DNA from: Rhodocyclaceae bacterium
Lineage (GTDB): Bacteria > Pseudomonadota > Gammaproteobacteria > Burkholderiales > Rhodocyclaceae
Length of the DNA: 43,862 bases
Reading direction: 5' to 3'
Assembly (NCBI GenBank): GCA_027492775.1
Contig: JAPUEC010000197.1
Location: 1-43,862 of the forward strand
Part shown: positions 9,567 to 18,149 of the stretch, piece after piece
Numbering within the stretch: the stretch's first letter is position 1
Layout: each line of letters begins with the position of its first letter
Translations under genes and position numbers: made by a program
The notes under the pieces: generated by a model
What the model was told of the DNA's origin: nothing
What the model saw: only the letters and a program-made list of their open reading frames with translations
The model's database searches: none

Positions 9567-10151
9567 ATGACACTTGCTCCCCGCCTGATCGTCGGCCTCG
9601 GCAACCCCGGGCCGGAATACGAAGCGACGCGCCACAACGTCGGCTTCTGGTTCGTCGACCAGTTGGCCGACCGGCTAAGGATCGCCCTCGCGCCGCAAGG
9701 CAAGTTCTTCGGCCGCGCCGGCCGGAGCGGCGAGCTGTGGCTGCTGGAACCGACGACCTATATGAACCGCTCCGGTCAGTCGGTGGCGGCACTCGCCAAT
9801 TTCTACAAGATCGAGGCCGGGGAAATCCTTGTCGTCCATGACGATCTCGACCTGCCTCCGGGCGGCATCCGCCTCAAGCAGGGCGGCGGCAACGGTGGTC
9901 ACAATGGTCTCAAGGACATCCAGGCGCGCCTTGGCACGGCGGATTTCTGGCGGTTGCGGCTCGGCATTGGCCATCCGCGCGAAATGGGTCTCGCTCAGCA
10001 GGTCGCCGATTTCGTTTTGCATCCGCCGCGCAAGGAAGAAATGCCGGACATCGTGCGCGCCCTCGACCGCTGCCTGCTCGCCTGGCCCCAACTCGCTGCC
10101 GGAGATTACGCCGGCGCCCAGCAACAATTGCACGCCAAGGAAAATCCATGA
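9567..10151 (+). CDS. pth: Peptidyl-tRNA hydrolase
   Basis: Recycles peptidyl-tRNAs that fall off the ribosome by cleaving the ester bond between peptide and tRNA. The 194-aa product starts with the family signature [21 protein letters not shown], which holds the catalytic His. It continues with the TYMNRSG tRNA-binding segment and the DDLDLPPG and [10 protein letters not shown] motifs, including the catalytic Asp. The stop overlaps the ychF start as ATGA, so the two are translationally coupled; pth-ychF pairing is conserved widely in bacteria. Confidence 0.97.
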   Translation: MTLAPRLIVGLGNPGPEYEATRHNVGFWFVDQLADRLRIALAPQGKFFGRAGRSGELWLLEPTTYMNRSGQSVAALANFYKIEAGEILVVHDDLDLPPGGIRLKQGGGNGGHNGLKDIQARLGTADFWRLRLGIGHPREMGLAQQVADFVLHPPRKEEMPDIVRALDRCLLAWPQLAAGDYAGAQQQLHAKENP

Positions 10152-11239
10152 GTCTCAAATGCGGCATCGTCGGTCTGCCCAACGTCGGCAAGTCCACCCT
10201 CTTCAACGCCTTGACCAAGGCCGGCATTGCGGCGGAAAACTACCCCTTCTGCACCATCGAGCCCAATGTCGGCATCGTCGAAGTGCCGGACCCGCGACTC
10301 GCCAAACTCGCCGAGATCGTCAAGCCGCAGCGCATTCAGTCGGCCATCGTCGAATTCGTCGATATCGCCGGTTTGGTGGCCGGTGCCTCCAAGGGTGAAG
10401 GCTTGGGCAATCAGTTCCTCGCCAACATCCGCGAAACCGATGCGGTGGTGCATATCGTGCGCTGCTTCGCCAACGACAACGTCGTGCACGTCGCCGGCAA
10501 GATCGATCCGCTCTCGGACATCGAAATCATCGATACCGAACTGGCGCTGGCCGATCTCTCGACGGTCGAGAAAGCGCTGGCGCGCTACAAGAAGCCGGCC
10601 AACGCTGGCGACAAAGACGCCAAAATCCTCGTCGCTGTCCTGGAAAAGTGTGTGGCTCAGCTCGACCAAGCCAAGCCGGTGCGCGCGCTCGACCTGTCGA
10701 AGGAAGAATGGCTCAGTCTGCGGCCGTTCTGCCTGATTACCGCCAAGCCCGTGCTTTTCGTCGCCAACGTGGCGGAAGACGGCTTCGCCAACAATCCCTA
10801 TCTCGATGCGGTCAAGGCGCACGCCGCCGCCAACAAGGCGGAAGTGGTTTCCGTTTGTGCCGCCATCGAAGCCGAAATCGCCGATCTCGACGACGAAGAA
10901 AAACAAATTTTCCTCGCCGATCTCGGCCTTGAAGAACCCGGCCTGGACCGGCTCATCCACGCTGGCTACAAGCTGCTCGGCCTGCAGACCTACTTCACCG
11001 CCGGCGTCAAGGAAGTGCGCGCATGGACCATCCACGCGGGCGATACGGCGCCGCAGGCGGCGGGGGTGATCCACACCGACTTCGAGCGCGGTTTCATCCG
11101 GGCGCAAACCATCGCCTACGAGGATTTCATCGCCTACAAGGGCGAGGCCGGCGCCAAGGAAGCGGGCAAGATGCGTTCGGAAGGCAAGGAATACGTCGTC
11201 AAGGATGGCGACGTCCTCAACTTCCTGTTTAACGTCTGA
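10148..11239 (+). CDS. ychF: Ribosome-binding ATPase YchF (OLA1 family)
   Basis: Obg-related P-loop NTPase that binds the ribosome and, in this family, prefers ATP over GTP. The 363-aa protein begins with [13 protein letters not shown] (P-loop, residues 4-16) and has the switch motif [16 protein letters not shown]. It carries NVAE in place of the NKxD specificity motif, which is the known reason for altered base specificity in the family. The C-terminal TGS domain (about residues 278-361) ends in [10 protein letters not shown]. No unusual feature is seen. Confidence 0.97.
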   Translation: MSLKCGIVGLPNVGKSTLFNALTKAGIAAENYPFCTIEPNVGIVEVPDPRLAKLAEIVKPQRIQSAIVEFVDIAGLVAGASKGEGLGNQFLANIRETDAVVHIVRCFANDNVVHVAGKIDPLSDIEIIDTELALADLSTVEKALARYKKPANAGDKDAKILVAVLEKCVAQLDQAKPVRALDLSKEEWLSLRPFCLITAKPVLFVANVAEDGFANNPYLDAVKAHAAANKAEVVSVCAAIEAEIADLDDEEKQIFLADLGLEEPGLDRLIHAGYKLLGLQTYFTAGVKEVRAWTIHAGDTAPQAAGVIHTDFERGFIRAQTIAYEDFIAYKGEAGAKEAGKMRSEGKEYVVKDGDVLNFLFNV

Positions 11240-11334
11240 TTTTTGCTGCGGCAAACGGAGGGCCGGCAAACCGCTCCCCGTTTCCCGAGCGCTTCGTTCG
11301 CTAGCTTGAAATACCGCCAATTCATGGGGTCTAA

Positions 11335-11565
11335 ATGCGCCCGGAAGATCTGGAGTTGCTGGTAACCCGCACCATGCCCTTTGGCAAGCACAAGGGCTGC
11401 CTGATCGCCGATTTGCCGGGAAATTACCTCAACTGGTTCGCCCGCGTGGGTTTCCCTCCGGGCGAGATCGGCAAGCTGCTGGCGCTGATGCAGGAGCTGG
11501 ATCACAACGGCCTCAAACCGCTGCTCGATCCGCTGAGAAATCGAAACGGCGCAGGCCGCGAATGA
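11335..11565 (+). CDS. DUF3820 family small protein
   Basis: A 76-aa protein with the conserved core MPFGKHKG near residues 14-21, followed by LIADLPGNYLNWFARVGFPPG. This pattern is that of the DUF3820 family (sometimes called putative quorum-sensing-regulated virulence factor after a Pseudomonas member). The biochemical function is unknown. It is preceded by a GGGG stretch seven bases before the ATG. It overlaps the following small gene only if that gene starts early; with the preferred start there are 29 bases between them. Confidence 0.8.
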   Translation: MRPEDLELLVTRTMPFGKHKGCLIADLPGNYLNWFARVGFPPGEIGKLLALMQELDHNGLKPLLDPLRNRNGAGRE

Positions 11566-11594
11566 TGGGCGGTCGAGGTAAGGAGGCTACGCCG

Positions 11595-11972
11595 ATGACT
11601 GCAAAATTCCCTGGGTCGGTGCCCGCGACGGATCGCGGGGCGCGCATTGCGTTGATTTTTGCCCTGGTCGCGGAGCGCCTGGCGATCCATTACGAACGCG
11701 GCCAATGGCTTTCCGATGCGCAGGGCGCAACGCTGGCCGCCGAGTGGCTGGCACGGTCTAAACGCGTCGTTCCAAGCGATGAGCGCCGGAAACTTTCGGT
11801 TTTGAGCGACCAGATGGCGAGGGGAATTGCCGAAACGGTCTCGCGGGAAGCGGGGCTTTTTACCGTCCATGAAATGAGGGAGGCGCTCGACCCCAATTAC
11901 CATTCCGATCTGGCGCAAGCGTTGATGATCGAATGCGAACGGCTGTTGGACGAAGCCATGCCGAATCCATGA
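11595..11972 (+). CDS. Small protein of unknown function
   Basis: I do not recognise this 125-aa protein. It has no signal peptide, membrane segment or cysteine. The composition suggests an all-helical soluble protein: an Ala/Arg-rich helical N-terminal half, then an amphipathic second half rich in Glu, Arg and Leu. An almost perfect Shine-Dalgarno, AAGGAGG, at 11580-11586 stands eight bases before the ATG at 11595, which is why I prefer it to the in-frame ATG at 11562. The strong ribosome binding site and normal composition argue that it is real. It probably shares a transcript with the DUF3820 gene. Confidence 0.6.
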   Translation: MTAKFPGSVPATDRGARIALIFALVAERLAIHYERGQWLSDAQGATLAAEWLARSKRVVPSDERRKLSVLSDQMARGIAETVSREAGLFTVHEMREALDPNYHSDLAQALMIECERLLDEAMPNP

Positions 11973-12071
11973 GCGCTATAGAGGCCTGGCCGCGCACCAG
12001 CATCTAAGCGCCGGTCTGGCTCCTTGGATGACGAGCGTTAGGCTCGGCCGACCGCCCCCAAAAGCGGGGTC

Positions 12072-12430
12072 TTACTTGCGGTTGCGCTCGCGGACGATGG
12101 GCGGGACGTATTTGACGGAAAACTTCCAACCCTCCGGTGTGTCCCGAAGCACCAGCGTTTTGGAGTGCGCCCCGGCTTCGAACACGTGCTCCGGCCCGAC
12201 CAATTCAATCGCGCCGATGCCCTTGATGATGCAGGCGCCGGAATGGTGGTGAATACCGACTCCGCCGCCATCAGGGCGAATTGCCCATCCTTGGATTCGG
12301 AGCAGGAAAGCCCCCGTGGTAGCGCGTGCGGGTCGCGGCGCCATGCCTCGCGCAAGGCTTCGATGCCCTCGATCAAGGCATCGGTGACCTTGATGCCAAG
12401 GACGACTTCGCGGGACTTTGCATGATTCAT
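12072..12430 (-). pseudogene. Small gene, apparently frameshifted, unknown function
   Basis: Two overlapping reading frames on the minus strand look like halves of one protein. The first starts at 12430 (MNHAKSREVVLGIKVTDAL) and reads naturally to about 12250 (QFALMAAESVFTT). The second frame then continues with HSGACIIKGIGAIELVGPEH and ends at 12072 with VPPIVRERNRK. A one-base frame change near 12245-12255 joins them into about 119 residues. Either the gene is broken or the sequence has an error there. I do not recognise a family. It is not part of the secretion operon by codon phase, but lies 117 bases downstream of it in the same direction. Confidence 0.45.
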
Positions 12431-12547
12431 GTGGGTTTCATCCAGTCACAAGCGGTTATTCGGAGATTCGAGCGTTTTTCAGGCGTGTTGCAGCTTTGCC
12501 GGCGGGGCGCGACCAATTGTCGCGATCTTCCGAAGGCTTGCCGAAGG

Positions 12548-13105
12548 TCACTTCGCGGGCGGTTTGGCGCCGGGCAGACCAGCGGCGCCGCCCGCCGGTC
12601 CGGGGCCCTGCCCTCCGCCAGGCGTGCCGGGCATGGCCGCCGGGCCGGTGGCAAGCGTGGTGAATTCCCAGTCCGAATAGTGCGTCTTCTCTTCGAAGCG
12701 TTCGTCGCGGGGGCGAAATCCCGCCTGTTTGATCGGCGTTGCGGTCGAGCGGCTTTTGACGCCCGCGATGCCGCCGTTGGGCGCCATGATCAATTCCCAA
12801 TCCGGCTTGCCGGTCATCGGATCGGCGTAGATGCGCCGCAAATGGCGCCGGGTGCCGGGCACCCTCGGGTCGAGCAACAGGTCTTCCAAACGTTGCGGAT
12901 AGGCCTTGCCAGCACCGGGGCTGGCCTCGAAGTAGCTCGCGATGGCGCTGCGGAACTGGTTGCCGATCCAGAGCAGTTCGACCTCTCGGCTGCGCTGGCG
13001 CGTTTGCTGATAGACGTCGGCAGCGGTGCCGGCGACGATGCCGATGATGGCCACGATCAGGAGCAGGCCGACATAGGCGATGCCGCTTTGCGATCCTCGC
13101 CGCAC
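12548..13105 (-). CDS. Minor pseudopilin of a type II secretion-like system, without Glu5
   Basis: Last gene of the secretion operon, about 185 aa. A short basic leader (MRRGSQSG) ends in Gly and is followed by IAYVGLLLIVAIIGIVAG, a prepilin-type segment. Position +5 is Gly, not the Glu that most pilins need, a property known for the tip pseudopilin GspK. GspK proteins are usually about 300 aa, so a strict GspK call is not justified. The tail is Gly/Pro/Ala-rich. I use the GTG at 13105 because AAGGA stands eight bases before it and the previous stop is adjacent; an ATG at 13132 would lengthen the leader by nine residues. Confidence 0.7.
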   Translation of the reverse strand: MRRGSQSGIAYVGLLLIVAIIGIVAGTAADVYQQTRQRSREVELLWIGNQFRSAIASYFEASPGAGKAYPQRLEDLLLDPRVPGTRRHLRRIYADPMTGKPDWELIMAPNGGIAGVKSRSTATPIKQAGFRPRDERFEEKTHYSDWEFTTLATGPAAMPGTPGGGQGPGPAGGAAGLPGAKPPAK

Positions 13106-13106
13106 G

Positions 13107-13511
13107 TCAGAAATCCTTGAAGAACGTCCCATCGGACGCCTTGCCGGAGGCGCCGCTCTTGACGTCCCGGACACCGGCGGCGCTGGTGCCGCCGCCGCGC
13201 ATTTCCATCCAGGTATCGGCCCGTTCGGTGATGGGGTCGACCGGAATGCCGCGCAGGTAACGGCGATCCACCAGGGCCTGCAACGATTCTGGATACTTGC
13301 CGGTGTCGCCGTGGAATTTGTCGATCGCCTCACGCATGACGTTCAAGTCCTCGCGCAAAACCGTCTCTTTAGCGCGGTCGGAAGCGCCGAAATATTGCGG
13401 GGCGGCGATGCTGATCAGGGTGGCGATGATGGCGAGCACCACCAGCAGTTCGATCAGCGTGAAGCCGCGCTGCCCCGCCCGGCGCTCACCATTGACGATA
13501 CGGAATGCCAT
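13107..13511 (-). CDS. Type II secretion-like pseudopilin
   Basis: A 134-aa prepilin-like protein with leader MAFRIVNGERRAGQRG ending in Gly, then FTLIELLVVLAIIATLISIA with Glu at +5, the type IV prepilin peptidase substrate pattern. The C-terminal part has the GspG-like layout: a helix with REAIDKFHGDTGKYPESLQALV, then a short segment around PVDPITERADTW. It lacks the acidic calcium-binding end of true GspG. The gene overlaps the preceding pseudopilin gene by about 26 bases. A role in the pseudopilus of the neighbouring machine is inferred from the operon. Confidence 0.82.
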   Translation of the reverse strand: MAFRIVNGERRAGQRGFTLIELLVVLAIIATLISIAAPQYFGASDRAKETVLREDLNVMREAIDKFHGDTGKYPESLQALVDRRYLRGIPVDPITERADTWMEMRGGGTSAAGVRDVKSGASGKASDGTFFKDF

Positions 13512-13980
13512 TCAGGCCCACCTTGTCGGATGTGGAATAGACGTCGAAAACATCGTCGCCCTCGCGCGGTTCGTCGGCGCTGCTGGCGTAGCTGCGCTTG
13601 CCCCAGGTGGCTTCCGCCTTTTCTTCCTTGGGAGCGAAGGGATCACGCGGGATGCGGCGCAGGAAATAGATTTTCTTCTTTTGCGGCGACTTCATGTCCT
13701 CGACGCCATCCACCAGCACCTGCAGACTTCGTGGGTAGCCGCTGCCGCTGATGGTCTTCTGGATGCGCCCATCCTCGACCGCGTGGTGGTAGTCGTCGAT
13801 GGCGTCGCGAATGGCGCGCAGGTTGTAGCGCAATTCGTCTTCCTTCTTGCGCTGGACGGCGATGTCGGCGAACGGCACCGCGACCGAGGCCAGCAGCGCC
13901 AGGATCGCCAGAGCGACGAGCATCTCGATCAGCGTGAAGCCGCGACCGAAACTCCTGTCCGCCCTGGCGCCGAGGGTCAT
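13486..13980 (-). CDS. Type II secretion-like pseudopilin
   Basis: A 164-aa prepilin-like protein. The leader MTLGARADRSFGRG ends in Gly and the following FTLIEMLVALAILALLASVA has Glu at +5. The body resembles the GspG family: AIRDAIDDYHHAVEDGRI, YPRSLQVLVDGV and RRIPRDPFAP are recognisable counterparts of the GspG helix and the PxDPWG region. The end is not acidic, so the calcium site of the major pseudopilin is not evident. It starts on the stop of the secretin gene (ATGA overlap), so its translation is coupled to it. Confidence 0.82.
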   Translation of the reverse strand: MTLGARADRSFGRGFTLIEMLVALAILALLASVAVPFADIAVQRKKEDELRYNLRAIRDAIDDYHHAVEDGRIQKTISGSGYPRSLQVLVDGVEDMKSPQKKKIYFLRRIPRDPFAPKEEKAEATWGKRSYASSADEPREGDDVFDVYSTSDKVGLNGIPYRQW

Positions 13981-16406
13981 GGCGTGATGATCACCGGCCG
14001 GGGATCGGGCGAGAGGATGGTCACCTGATTGCCCGCCACATCCAGCGCGAAGATTCCGCCAAAGCCGATGAACACCGGCTCCGGCGACGGCGCCTTGGGC
14101 TTGAAGACCAGGGTGCCGAGTTGCCCGGTGCCGCGCGCGCCGCCGGTGTTCTGGATGATGAAGCGCAAGCGCCCGGGCGCTTCGATGCGCGTTTCGAGTT
14201 GCGGCGTGCCGCCACTGCTGCCCATGAGCGGACCGACGTCGCCGGCGGCGAATTCGAGCTTATTGGGATCGAAATCGATTTCCAGGTTGATCAGCTTCAC
14301 ATCCTGCTTGAGCACGGCATTGATGCGCAGTTCCACCGGTTGCTGGATACCGACCCGCTGGGGCGCGTCGAGAGAGAAGGTGACGATGGCGCCGGAATCG
14401 TTCTGCGGCTGGCCGCCGGCCGGAGCCGGTGTGCCCGGCGGTGGCAATTGCGGCAGGGCGGCGGCCGGTCCCGGAGCGGGTGCGGCGGCGGGCGCCGCAC
14501 TGCTTGCCGGTAGCGCAAGCTTGGCCGTGGGCTGCAGGCGCAAGGGCGTGATCGATGCGTAATTGTCCGATCCGGCGCTGAATTCGGTGATGTGGACCGG
14601 CGGCAGCTCGGTACGGCGGACGATACGCGGCGTCACGAGCAGGACGATTTCGGTTTTCTCCAGATTTTCCGATTTGGAACCGAACAGGCGACCAAGCACC
14701 GGCAAATCGCCAAGGCCCGGGATCTTGTTGGCGGCGTCGCGTTCTTCGCGCTTGATCAGGCCGGCCAGCACCTGGGTTTCGCCATCTTTCAGGCGCAGCA
14801 CCGTTTCCGCCCGGCGCGTGCCGATCTGGTAAGTGAGCAGGCCGGATTTGGAAGTCACCTCGCGCGAAACGCTGCTCACCTCCAGCGCCAGTTTCATGCT
14901 CACCTGGTTGTCCGGATGGACGATGGGATCGACATCGAGCGCCAGGCCGACGTCGAGATACTGCACCGATTCGGTCGAGACGCCGGTCGAGGCGGTGGTG
15001 GTGGTGATGACCGGCACCTTGTCGCCGATGCGGATCTTGGCCTTCTCGCGGCTCTTGACGCGGATGCGCGGATTGGCGAGCAGGTTGGTGACGCCGTCCT
15101 GGCCCTTGAGGTCGATGATGACGCCGGGGTCGCCGATGTTGGCGAGCACCTTGCTGCTTGGGAGACGCGCCAGTTCGCGCAGGGTGGTAATGCCGCGAGT
15201 GAACGTTCCCGGATTTGAGGTTTCTATTGAACCGGATGCCGAAACGGCTGCGGTGGTGCCTTCTTTCAGTGTTGTGCTGAACGGCGTCAGCGCAATCTGC
15301 CCCGGGTACTGGATGCCAAGATTCTGGAGCCGCGATGTGGACACTTCCAGCACTTCCACTTCCAGCATCACCTCCGATTCCTGCAAATCCTGCGCCGCGA
15401 TCAGTTTTTCGATGATGCGGATGTTGTCCAGGCTGTCGCGCACCGTCAGCAGGCCGAGTTTTTCGTCGATGAAAACGTCGCGCGAACGGGCGAGCGTCTT
15501 GACCATGTTCATCGTTTGCTTGGGATCGGCGTTGCCGATGTAGAAGCTCTTGACGATGTTTTCCTGGTAATCCGCCTTCTTGGTCGGATTGTTCGGATAA
15601 ATCAGCAAGGCGTTTTCGCCGAGGATCTTCTTGTCGAGTTGAGACGTGGTGAGGAGTACGTTCAGCGCATCTTCGACGCTCATGCCGTTGGCGAAGAGGG
15701 TGACCTTGGTCGTGGTCGGAACGTCCTTGTCGAAAATGAACGACATGCCGGAAACCTGGGCCAGCGCCTGGAACACCTCCGACAGGCTGGCGTCCCGGAA
15801 TTGCAGGGTAATCGGCTTCTTCAGGCTGGCGGTGAGCTTGGGCGGCAGCAACTGGTCCTGATGCTGCTCCGCCTCGATGCGGCGCTTCAAGCGGGTGGCG
15901 CCGGCATGGTTGGGATTTTCGGAAAGCACCATGCGGACGAGCGCCAGCGCCTCCTCGGCATTTGTCGGCGCCCTGGCTTCGGCGCGTTGCAGCAGGGCCT
16001 GGTGGCGACGCGCGTCTTCCACCATGCGCAGCCCGATGCTGGCGCGGGAATTTGCCCGGTCCACCGCCAAGGCCTGGTGGAAGGCCGCTTCGGCGCCGGC
16101 GTAATCGTCGTTCACCAAGGCGGTATGCCCCTGGACGACGAGGCGCGTCGCCCGCATTTCCTGCTGGCGCAAGTAATAGGTCTTGTATTCCGCATTTGTC
16201 GGGTTCTCGATGACCAGCTGCTCGAGCCTGGCCATGCCTTCATCGGTTTGCCCGGCACCGATCATGTCCTTGGCTTCGCGGAAGGACTGGTTGGTGGCGC
16301 AACCTCCGATCGCGAGGATGAGCAAGAGCGCGGCGCAGCAGCGGGATTGCAGGGAGAAGGCGGGCATCACGCGGTTATCCTCATTTTCGTTTCTGGACGA
16401 AGTCAT
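13977..16406 (-). CDS. Lipoprotein secretin (GspD/PilQ-like) with cohesin-like C-terminus
   Basis: Outer-membrane channel of the secretion machine, 809 aa. The order is: lipoprotein signal with lipobox IGGC (Cys36), TPR-like helices (about 45-190), an STN-type domain (about 195-265), a secretin N1-like domain (about 280-345), and the secretin core to about 600, with the signature IPGLGDLPVLGRLFGS. An Ala/Pro-rich linker follows (about 630-675) and then a cohesin-like beta domain (about 680-809). The start at 16406 has GGAG eight bases upstream and overlaps the preceding stop (ATGA). A GTG/ATG pair at 16370/16367 would give a more typical signal peptide and also has a GAGG site. Confidence 0.88.
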   Translation of the reverse strand: MTSSRNENEDNRVMPAFSLQSRCCAALLLILAIGGCATNQSFREAKDMIGAGQTDEGMARLEQLVIENPTNAEYKTYYLRQQEMRATRLVVQGHTALVNDDYAGAEAAFHQALAVDRANSRASIGLRMVEDARRHQALLQRAEARAPTNAEEALALVRMVLSENPNHAGATRLKRRIEAEQHQDQLLPPKLTASLKKPITLQFRDASLSEVFQALAQVSGMSFIFDKDVPTTTKVTLFANGMSVEDALNVLLTTSQLDKKILGENALLIYPNNPTKKADYQENIVKSFYIGNADPKQTMNMVKTLARSRDVFIDEKLGLLTVRDSLDNIRIIEKLIAAQDLQESEVMLEVEVLEVSTSRLQNLGIQYPGQIALTPFSTTLKEGTTAAVSASGSIETSNPGTFTRGITTLRELARLPSSKVLANIGDPGVIIDLKGQDGVTNLLANPRIRVKSREKAKIRIGDKVPVITTTTASTGVSTESVQYLDVGLALDVDPIVHPDNQVSMKLALEVSSVSREVTSKSGLLTYQIGTRRAETVLRLKDGETQVLAGLIKREERDAANKIPGLGDLPVLGRLFGSKSENLEKTEIVLLVTPRIVRRTELPPVHITEFSAGSDNYASITPLRLQPTAKLALPASSAAPAAAPAPGPAAALPQLPPPGTPAPAGGQPQNDSGAIVTFSLDAPQRVGIQQPVELRINAVLKQDVKLINLEIDFDPNKLEFAAGDVGPLMGSSGGTPQLETRIEAPGRLRFIIQNTGGARGTGQLGTLVFKPKAPSPEPVFIGFGGIFALDVAGNQVTILSPDPRPVIITP

Positions 16407-17092
16407 TTTGGCGTCTCCAGATTCATCTCGATTTTTTCCTTGTTCGACTGGCGCATGACGGTCACGCCATCCGCCCGGATCGCCTTGAGCGTGAATCCGC
16501 CCGGCAACTGGCTGCCGGGCTTGGCGGCGATGACGCCGTTTTCATGGGCAAATAGGACCACCGGATTGGGGCTTTCGACATAACGGCCGATGAGACGGAA
16601 GGTCGGCGGCGGGGGTGGCGGAGGCGGCGGTGGCGGCGCCGGCTCGTTTGCGGCCTGCGTCGGCGGTGCCGGCGGCTTGTGGCTCGCCATGGCGTCGCTG
16701 GTAGCGCCGGGCATGGCCGGACGCAGTCCCGGCGGCGGGGGCGCGGCGGGAGCGCTGTTGGCGCCGGGCGCGGCACCGGGAGCGCCCGCCGGGGGGGCTG
16801 GGGGAGGCGTCGCACCCGCGGGATTCGCCGGATCGGCAGGTGTCGCTGCGTTCGCAGGAGGCGCGGAAGCAGGCGTCGCTTCCGGCGCGGCCTGCGAGAC
16901 AGCCGGCGGAACGGCCGCGGGCGAGGGCGAGGCGTTCGCCACGGCAACTTCAACCGGCGGCGCGACGGTGCTGCGCGATTCGCGCCACTGGCGGACGCCG
17001 TAGCTGAGCGCCACCAGGATCAGCGTGCCGATCAGCGCCAGCAACATTCCGCGCGAGACTCCCGCCCCGGGATTGGCGCCGCCGGCTTTCAT
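16403..17092 (-). CDS. Proline-rich GspC/PilP-like inner-membrane protein
   Basis: A 229-aa bitopic protein. A transmembrane helix spans about residues 16-33 (LLALIGTLILVALSYGV). It is followed by a long disordered Ala/Pro/Gly region to about 160 that ends in eleven consecutive prolines, and a C-terminal domain of about 65 residues beginning TFRLIGRYVESPNPVVLF. That domain has the pattern of the HR/PilP region that contacts the secretin N0 domain; no PDZ domain is present. It starts on the stop of the PilO-like gene and precedes the secretin gene, the usual GspC-GspD or PilP-PilQ order. Low-complexity regions like this have led to misleading translation-factor annotations in relatives. Confidence 0.72.
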   Translation of the reverse strand: MKAGGANPGAGVSRGMLLALIGTLILVALSYGVRQWRESRSTVAPPVEVAVANASPSPAAVPPAVSQAAPEATPASAPPANAATPADPANPAGATPPPAPPAGAPGAAPGANSAPAAPPPPGLRPAMPGATSDAMASHKPPAPPTQAANEPAPPPPPPPPPPPTFRLIGRYVESPNPVVLFAHENGVIAAKPGSQLPGGFTLKAIRADGVTVMRQSNKEKIEMNLETPK

Positions 17093-17634
17093 GGCTCGCC
17101 TTTCATGAACAGCGCCAGCCGGACCCGGGCGATGACTTCGGCAACGTCGCCGTTCGGGCGTTCGAAAACCAGTTCCTCGATGGCGACAGTCGGCCGCTCG
17201 CGCAGGACCGCATCCAGCCAGTTGCGTAATTGCAGGTAGGGCGCGACGGCAACGAGGTCGGCCCGGTAAACCAGGATGGGCTTGCCCGGTTCGCGCTGAA
17301 GCTGGTATTCCATGCGGTCGATGCGTACCGAATCCCGCGCCGCCAAGTTGTGCAGGGCGGTGGCGAAATCGGCCGAGGCCGCCTGACCGGGAAGGATGGC
17401 GGAAAGCTGCGCGGCGCCGTTACTGACCTGCCCGCTGCCTTTACCCTGGCGCAGGTCGTTGAGTTCGCTCTCGAGCGATTCGATTTTTTGCGACATGCCG
17501 CGCAGCACGGTCGCGGCTATGAGAATGGCGACCGCGAGCGCCGCGATGCCCATCCAGCCATGCCGCCCGACCGATTCCAGCGTACGGGTGATGCGCCAGC
17601 GCCAGACCGCCTGCGTTTGCAATTGACCGTTCAT
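17089..17634 (-). CDS. PilO/GspM-like inner-membrane assembly protein
   Basis: A 181-aa bitopic protein. The cytoplasmic N-terminus of about 30 residues is followed by a transmembrane segment (GIAALAVAILIAATVL), a coiled-coil stretch (KIESLESELNDLRQ) and a periplasmic domain with the ferredoxin-like alternation seen in PilO and GspM, including LAARDSVRIDRMEY and a late VIARVRLALF strand. Sequence similarity alone would be weak; the call rests on topology, size and position between a PilN-like gene and a GspC/PilP-like gene. The ATG at 17634 overlaps the previous stop as ATGA and is preferred to the ATG four codons upstream. Confidence 0.7.
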   Translation of the reverse strand: MNGQLQTQAVWRWRITRTLESVGRHGWMGIAALAVAILIAATVLRGMSQKIESLESELNDLRQGKGSGQVSNGAAQLSAILPGQAASADFATALHNLAARDSVRIDRMEYQLQREPGKPILVYRADLVAVAPYLQLRNWLDAVLRERPTVAIEELVFERPNGDVAEVIARVRLALFMKGEP

Positions 17635-18149
17635 GCGCCCACCCACTCGGCCTGGATGATGAAGCGCAGGCCCGGCGTGCCGGTGCCCGGCGGAAGGACG
17701 GTGTAGCTGACGAGATGCGGCCGGGCCAGATCCGGGAGGTTCTGCAAGCGGCGCAGGTACTCGAGCGCTTCTTCCAGGGTGGCGGCGTCGGCGACCAGGC
17801 GGACGATGTGGCGACCCGGATCGGGACGGATTTCAAGCAGGGTGATGCGCGGATCGCTCGCCGATTCGATGGCGAGCAGAAGCTTCTGCCAGGGACGCAG
17901 CAACTGGCGGGCGATTTCGCCGTCCGGGTCGATGGCCGCCGCCGCCAGTCCGGCGTTCTGCAGGCGGCGCTGCTCGGTTTTGTATTTGGAGACCTCTTCC
18001 TGCAGGCTGTATTGCCGGTGCGCCAATTTGGCAAACGCCAGGATGACGACGACCAGCGCTCCGACGCCGACGAGCGCCAGAATCCTGCCCAAGCGCGAGC
18101 CGCTGGCGGCGCTGGCGCGAAAATCGAGAGTGACGGGAACCATGCTCAT
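17631..18149 (-). CDS. PilN-like inner-membrane assembly protein
   Basis: A 172-aa bitopic protein. A short N-terminus (MSMVPVTLDF) resembles the PilN start that PilM proteins grip in type IV pili. It is followed by one transmembrane helix (ILALVGVGALVVVILAFA), a coiled coil (LQEEVSKYKTEQRRLQNAG) and a periplasmic domain with DPRITLLEIRPD and a DAATLEEALEYLRRLQ helix, as in PilN and GspL periplasmic domains. It starts on the stop of the preceding gene (ATGA). Together with that gene it would correspond to a GspL split in two. Confidence 0.7.
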   Translation of the reverse strand: MSMVPVTLDFRASAASGSRLGRILALVGVGALVVVILAFAKLAHRQYSLQEEVSKYKTEQRRLQNAGLAAAAIDPDGEIARQLLRPWQKLLLAIESASDPRITLLEIRPDPGRHIVRLVADAATLEEALEYLRRLQNLPDLARPHLVSYTVLPPGTGTPGLRFIIQAEWVGA

